This document shows positions 61,598-64,000 of a DNA stretch of 64,000 nucleotides, one piece after another. Under the pieces are notes generated by a model. The model had not been told where the DNA came from, ran no database searches, and was given only the letters and a program-made list of their open reading frames with translations. How positions within the stretch are numbered: position 1 is the stretch's first letter; each line of letters starts with the position of its first letter. The stretch comes from Pseudomonas sp. Q1-7 (GTDB lineage: Bacteria; Pseudomonadota; Gammaproteobacteria; Pseudomonadales; Pseudomonadaceae). The stretch covers positions 3,612,501 through 3,676,500 of the forward strand of contig NZ_CP116304.1 in NCBI RefSeq assembly GCF_028010285.1, written 5' to 3'. The translations under genes were made by a program, and so were the position numbers.

Positions 61598-63883
61598 TCA
61601 GAGGTTCTCATAGCGATTCATGTCCAGCGTCCCTGCCTCTACGGGTTCGGTTTCGCGGATGTAATCGGCCAGATCATGGAAGTAGAACCAGAACTGCGGA
61701 TGGCTGCGGCGAATGCCCCAACGCTGCACCACCTGATCGAAGGCAGCGCCGTCCTTCACCCGCTCCAGACTACCGACGAATTCCTCCGCCTCCGCAGCCT
61801 TCAGGCTGAAAATGAAGTTGGGGTAGCTGCTGAGTACGCCCGGATAGAGCGTCAGGGTATCCAGCCCCGGCTGGTAGCGCAGCGCCTCGCCCAGCATGAA
61901 GGCGACGTTGCTGTGAGCGCGGTTGCGCAGCAGGCTGTAGACCTCGCGCCGGCCGTCGGCAAACTCCACCCGCAGCAAGGTAGCTTCCGGCAGTTGCTCG
62001 ATCACCTTGAGGCCCGCCGCCGGTCGGCTCACCAGGCGGCTGAAGGCCTGCTCCGCCAGTTGCAGCTCAGGCGCGACGCCTGGCCGGAAGCACTCGGCGC
62101 CGCTGCAGCGGTTGATTGGGTCGGGGCGCGCATTGAGGCCGGCGTAGCGGGTCAGCAGTTCCTCGGCGAAAGCACGCTTGGGGTCCCTTCCCGCCAGCGA
62201 CAGGCCGCCGGGCGTGTCCTTGTCGATGCTCTGGTAGTCCAGCCACATCTTCACCTTGCCGCTGTTCTGGTACCAGTCATCCAGCAGTCCCGCACGGGAG
62301 TCAGGCGGCATCAGACGCAGGAAGTTGACCTCGGCGCCATTGCGGATCAGGTCAAAATAGAGCCGTGTCTGCGCCTGATGGGACACATTGCCGAATACGT
62401 CGAAGTTGACCACCAACTGGTAATAGGTGCGCTCGAACAGCGGGTAGTCCATCCACCAGATGGTTTGCGGAATCTCGCCGATCAGGCCTCTGCGCACCGA
62501 CGCGCTGTCGTGCTGGCGGAAGATCGACAGCAGCGCGTTGTCGTTGCCTGTCCAGATATGCGACCAGTTGGGCGGCGGCGCCTCGGCATAGGCCTCCATG
62601 CGGAGCGCCTCGTACGCGTTGCGCTTGTTGCGATAGCTGTGCCAGAGGCCGAGCAGATCGCCGATCTCATCGAACTGGCCGGGCATCGCCAACAGTGGCG
62701 TGGCCTCTTCACGGTATGCGGAATTGGTGATGTAGAGGTCGTGGGACGGGTCCTGGAACAGCGCCCAGAAGTTATCGCGAATCACGTCGGTGGCGATCTG
62801 CCCGCGGCAGACCGGGCCACGGATAAAGGTCCGCACGAAGTATTCGGCGTTATCCAGCATGAACTGGTAGCGCGCCCGCGCCGGAATGGCCTGGAAGGTC
62901 TCGAATGGGTTGGCCCGGCGCTGGGCGCCATAGCCCGGAACGGCGTCCACCCGCCAGTCGCCGCTGAAGAACAGCTCCTTCACCCGCGCCAGCTTCGCCG
63001 CACTCAGCGGATAGGTGATGTGGGTCTTGTGCACGATCGAGCCCTGGATCGGCCAGAGGCGGTAGTAGAAGGTGTTGCCCGGATCGTCGTTGGGGCGCCG
63101 CGTAGCGATGGGGTCGATGGGTTGGCCAGTGGGCGTGCGCGAACGCACCAACTGGAAGAAATGACCCTGCTCACCCGCCTCGAAGTACAGGTGCGCCAGG
63201 AACAGATGCTCGAACAGCCATCGGCCCACCAGCGCCTCGCGGGCGCCCGGCGCATTCAGCAGGGCCTCCCACTGGGCCACCTGGCGAACCTCTGCCGCGC
63301 TGGGTTGCGGGGGCCGCTCCTCGCTCTTGCCGCCTTCGGACAGCCAGCGTTGCAGCGTCTGGTACTCGCTATCGGTCAGGCCGGTCACCGCGAAGGGCAT
63401 GCCGGCACGGGCGTGTTTCCGGGCGTAGGCGTCGAACTCGCCGGGCAGCGGGCACTGGTTCTGGCGGTCGATGCTGATATCCAGGTCAGCCGGTAGCTTG
63501 GCGTTGGGCGCCAACGGGTTAGCGCGGCCCAGCTCCAGCATCCGCGCCATCAAGGCCGCCTGGGCGCCATTGGCGTCCAGCACCGAATGAAAGCCCTTGC
63601 GCCGCCAGGCGTCGGCCCCGTGGGCGTCGAAATAAAGCCGGGTGCTGTCCTGAGCCCTGGTGCGGCCGCCGTCATACACGGGCACCTTGCTGGCACCGCG
63701 TACGGCCCCCTCGGCGCTGCCCAGGTTCAGTTGGCAGGGCGAGTCGTAGCAGGCATGGCAGGCCACGCACTTCTGCGTGAAGATCGGCTGGATGTCGCGG
63801 CTGTAGGAGAGTTCGGCCGCCGGGCCCGGACGCCCCCACAGCATGAGCAGGACAAACAAGGCAGCTAGCGTGCGCGGCGACAT
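61598..63883 (-). CDS. cti: Fatty acid cis/trans isomerase (haem-containing)
   Basis: Cti converts cis to trans unsaturated fatty acids in the membrane, a rapid solvent and heat response of Pseudomonas. This 761-aa periplasmic protein has a signal peptide (TLAALFVLLMLWGRPGPAAE) and a cytochrome-c-type haem site FTQKCVACHACYDSPC near residue 40. The large catalytic region ends PQFWFYFHDLADYIRETEPV. The start at 63883 (MSPRTLAAL) gives the signal peptide; a 20-codon extension does not. Downstream to the window end (63884-64000) only its promoter region is seen. Confidence 0.93.
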   Translation of the reverse strand: MSPRTLAALFVLLMLWGRPGPAAELSYSRDIQPIFTQKCVACHACYDSPCQLNLGSAEGAVRGASKVPVYDGGRTRAQDSTRLYFDAHGADAWRRKGFHSVLDANGAQAALMARMLELGRANPLAPNAKLPADLDISIDRQNQCPLPGEFDAYARKHARAGMPFAVTGLTDSEYQTLQRWLSEGGKSEERPPQPSAAEVRQVAQWEALLNAPGAREALVGRWLFEHLFLAHLYFEAGEQGHFFQLVRSRTPTGQPIDPIATRRPNDDPGNTFYYRLWPIQGSIVHKTHITYPLSAAKLARVKELFFSGDWRVDAVPGYGAQRRANPFETFQAIPARARYQFMLDNAEYFVRTFIRGPVCRGQIATDVIRDNFWALFQDPSHDLYITNSAYREEATPLLAMPGQFDEIGDLLGLWHSYRNKRNAYEALRMEAYAEAPPPNWSHIWTGNDNALLSIFRQHDSASVRRGLIGEIPQTIWWMDYPLFERTYYQLVVNFDVFGNVSHQAQTRLYFDLIRNGAEVNFLRLMPPDSRAGLLDDWYQNSGKVKMWLDYQSIDKDTPGGLSLAGRDPKRAFAEELLTRYAGLNARPDPINRCSGAECFRPGVAPELQLAEQAFSRLVSRPAAGLKVIEQLPEATLLRVEFADGRREVYSLLRNRAHSNVAFMLGEALRYQPGLDTLTLYPGVLSSYPNFIFSLKAAEAEEFVGSLERVKDGAAFDQVVQRWGIRRSHPQFWFYFHDLADYIRETEPVEAGTLDMNRYENL

Positions 63884-64000
63884 GACTCGATCCCTGATAG
63901 GCGAATGGGCGGATTTTACTGGCTTGCGACAACTCGCGACCATACGGCCCCGACCACAACATGAGCAAAATTCATGGAAATGGCGGACAAGCTAAAAATT

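Noticed and set aside
61676..63496. A 606-codon open frame opposite cti
   Set aside because: Antisense shadow. Composition mirrors the coding strand and no motif is present.

Overview
The window is Pseudomonas chromosome interrupted by an integrative and conjugative element (ICE). The left flank carries the order thrS-infC-rpmI-rplT-pheS-pheT-ihfA-merR, all on the minus strand. The right flank carries a PauB/PuuB-type oxidase, a lipoprotein of the Pseudomonas PA2778 peptidase family, a GlxA-type regulator, nfuA and a haem-containing fatty acid cis/trans isomerase (cti). That gene set and the high G+C point to Pseudomonas; the species cannot be fixed from the window.

The element lies between a 51-bp direct repeat (8712-8762 and 56379-56429) that is the 3' end of tRNA-Val(GAC). 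The complete tRNA is at the right end, next to an excisionase/tyrosine-integrase pair. Just outside the left repeat is a decayed 3' fragment of a related integrase, so an earlier element used the same site. The ICE is about 47.7 kb.

Its backbone runs left to right. First is a P-type (VirB1-VirB11/VirD4) type IV secretion operon (9.2-23.3 kb). A HigB/HigA-like toxin-antitoxin pair and an opposite-strand membrane protein sit between virB4 and virB5. Then come topoisomerase III, SSB, TraL and TraM (23.4-27.8 kb), an origin-of-transfer region between divergent traK and traJ, a TraI relaxase with a second gene (traH-like) nested in another frame, and a putative replication initiator (32.0-32.8 kb). 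The VirD4 coupling protein lacks its membrane anchor. A 57-aa protein encoded just upstream looks like that missing anchor.

The cargo (33.4-52.2 kb) is bracketed by two different IS3-family elements; the left one is itself split by an IS110-family element. Inside is what I read as an acrylate/3-hydroxypropionate catabolic cluster. It comprises an AcuR-type TetR repressor, an AcuI acryloyl-CoA reductase, a class III CoA transferase (AcuN), an enoyl-CoA hydratase (AcuK, here broken by an IS5 insertion), a GMC flavoprotein alcohol oxidase/dehydrogenase (DddA) and a CoA-acylating malonate-semialdehyde dehydrogenase (DddC), with a divergent LysR regulator. Four near-palindromic sites of the form AGACCGATCGTCT lie in the control regions, consistent with one AcuR regulon. 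A second unit (ArsR regulator, aldehyde dehydrogenase, old yellow enzyme, luciferase-like monooxygenase) shares a different motif containing TATCTCGAT. Together the two units look like a mobile pathway for reactive C3 compounds (acrolein/acrylate type), but the substrates are inferred.

The right end of the element carries an SOS-type module (IS-truncated umuD and an SRAP/HMCES-like protein sharing one LexA box), a repressor of the S24 type whose catalytic serine is replaced by alanine, and xis-int.
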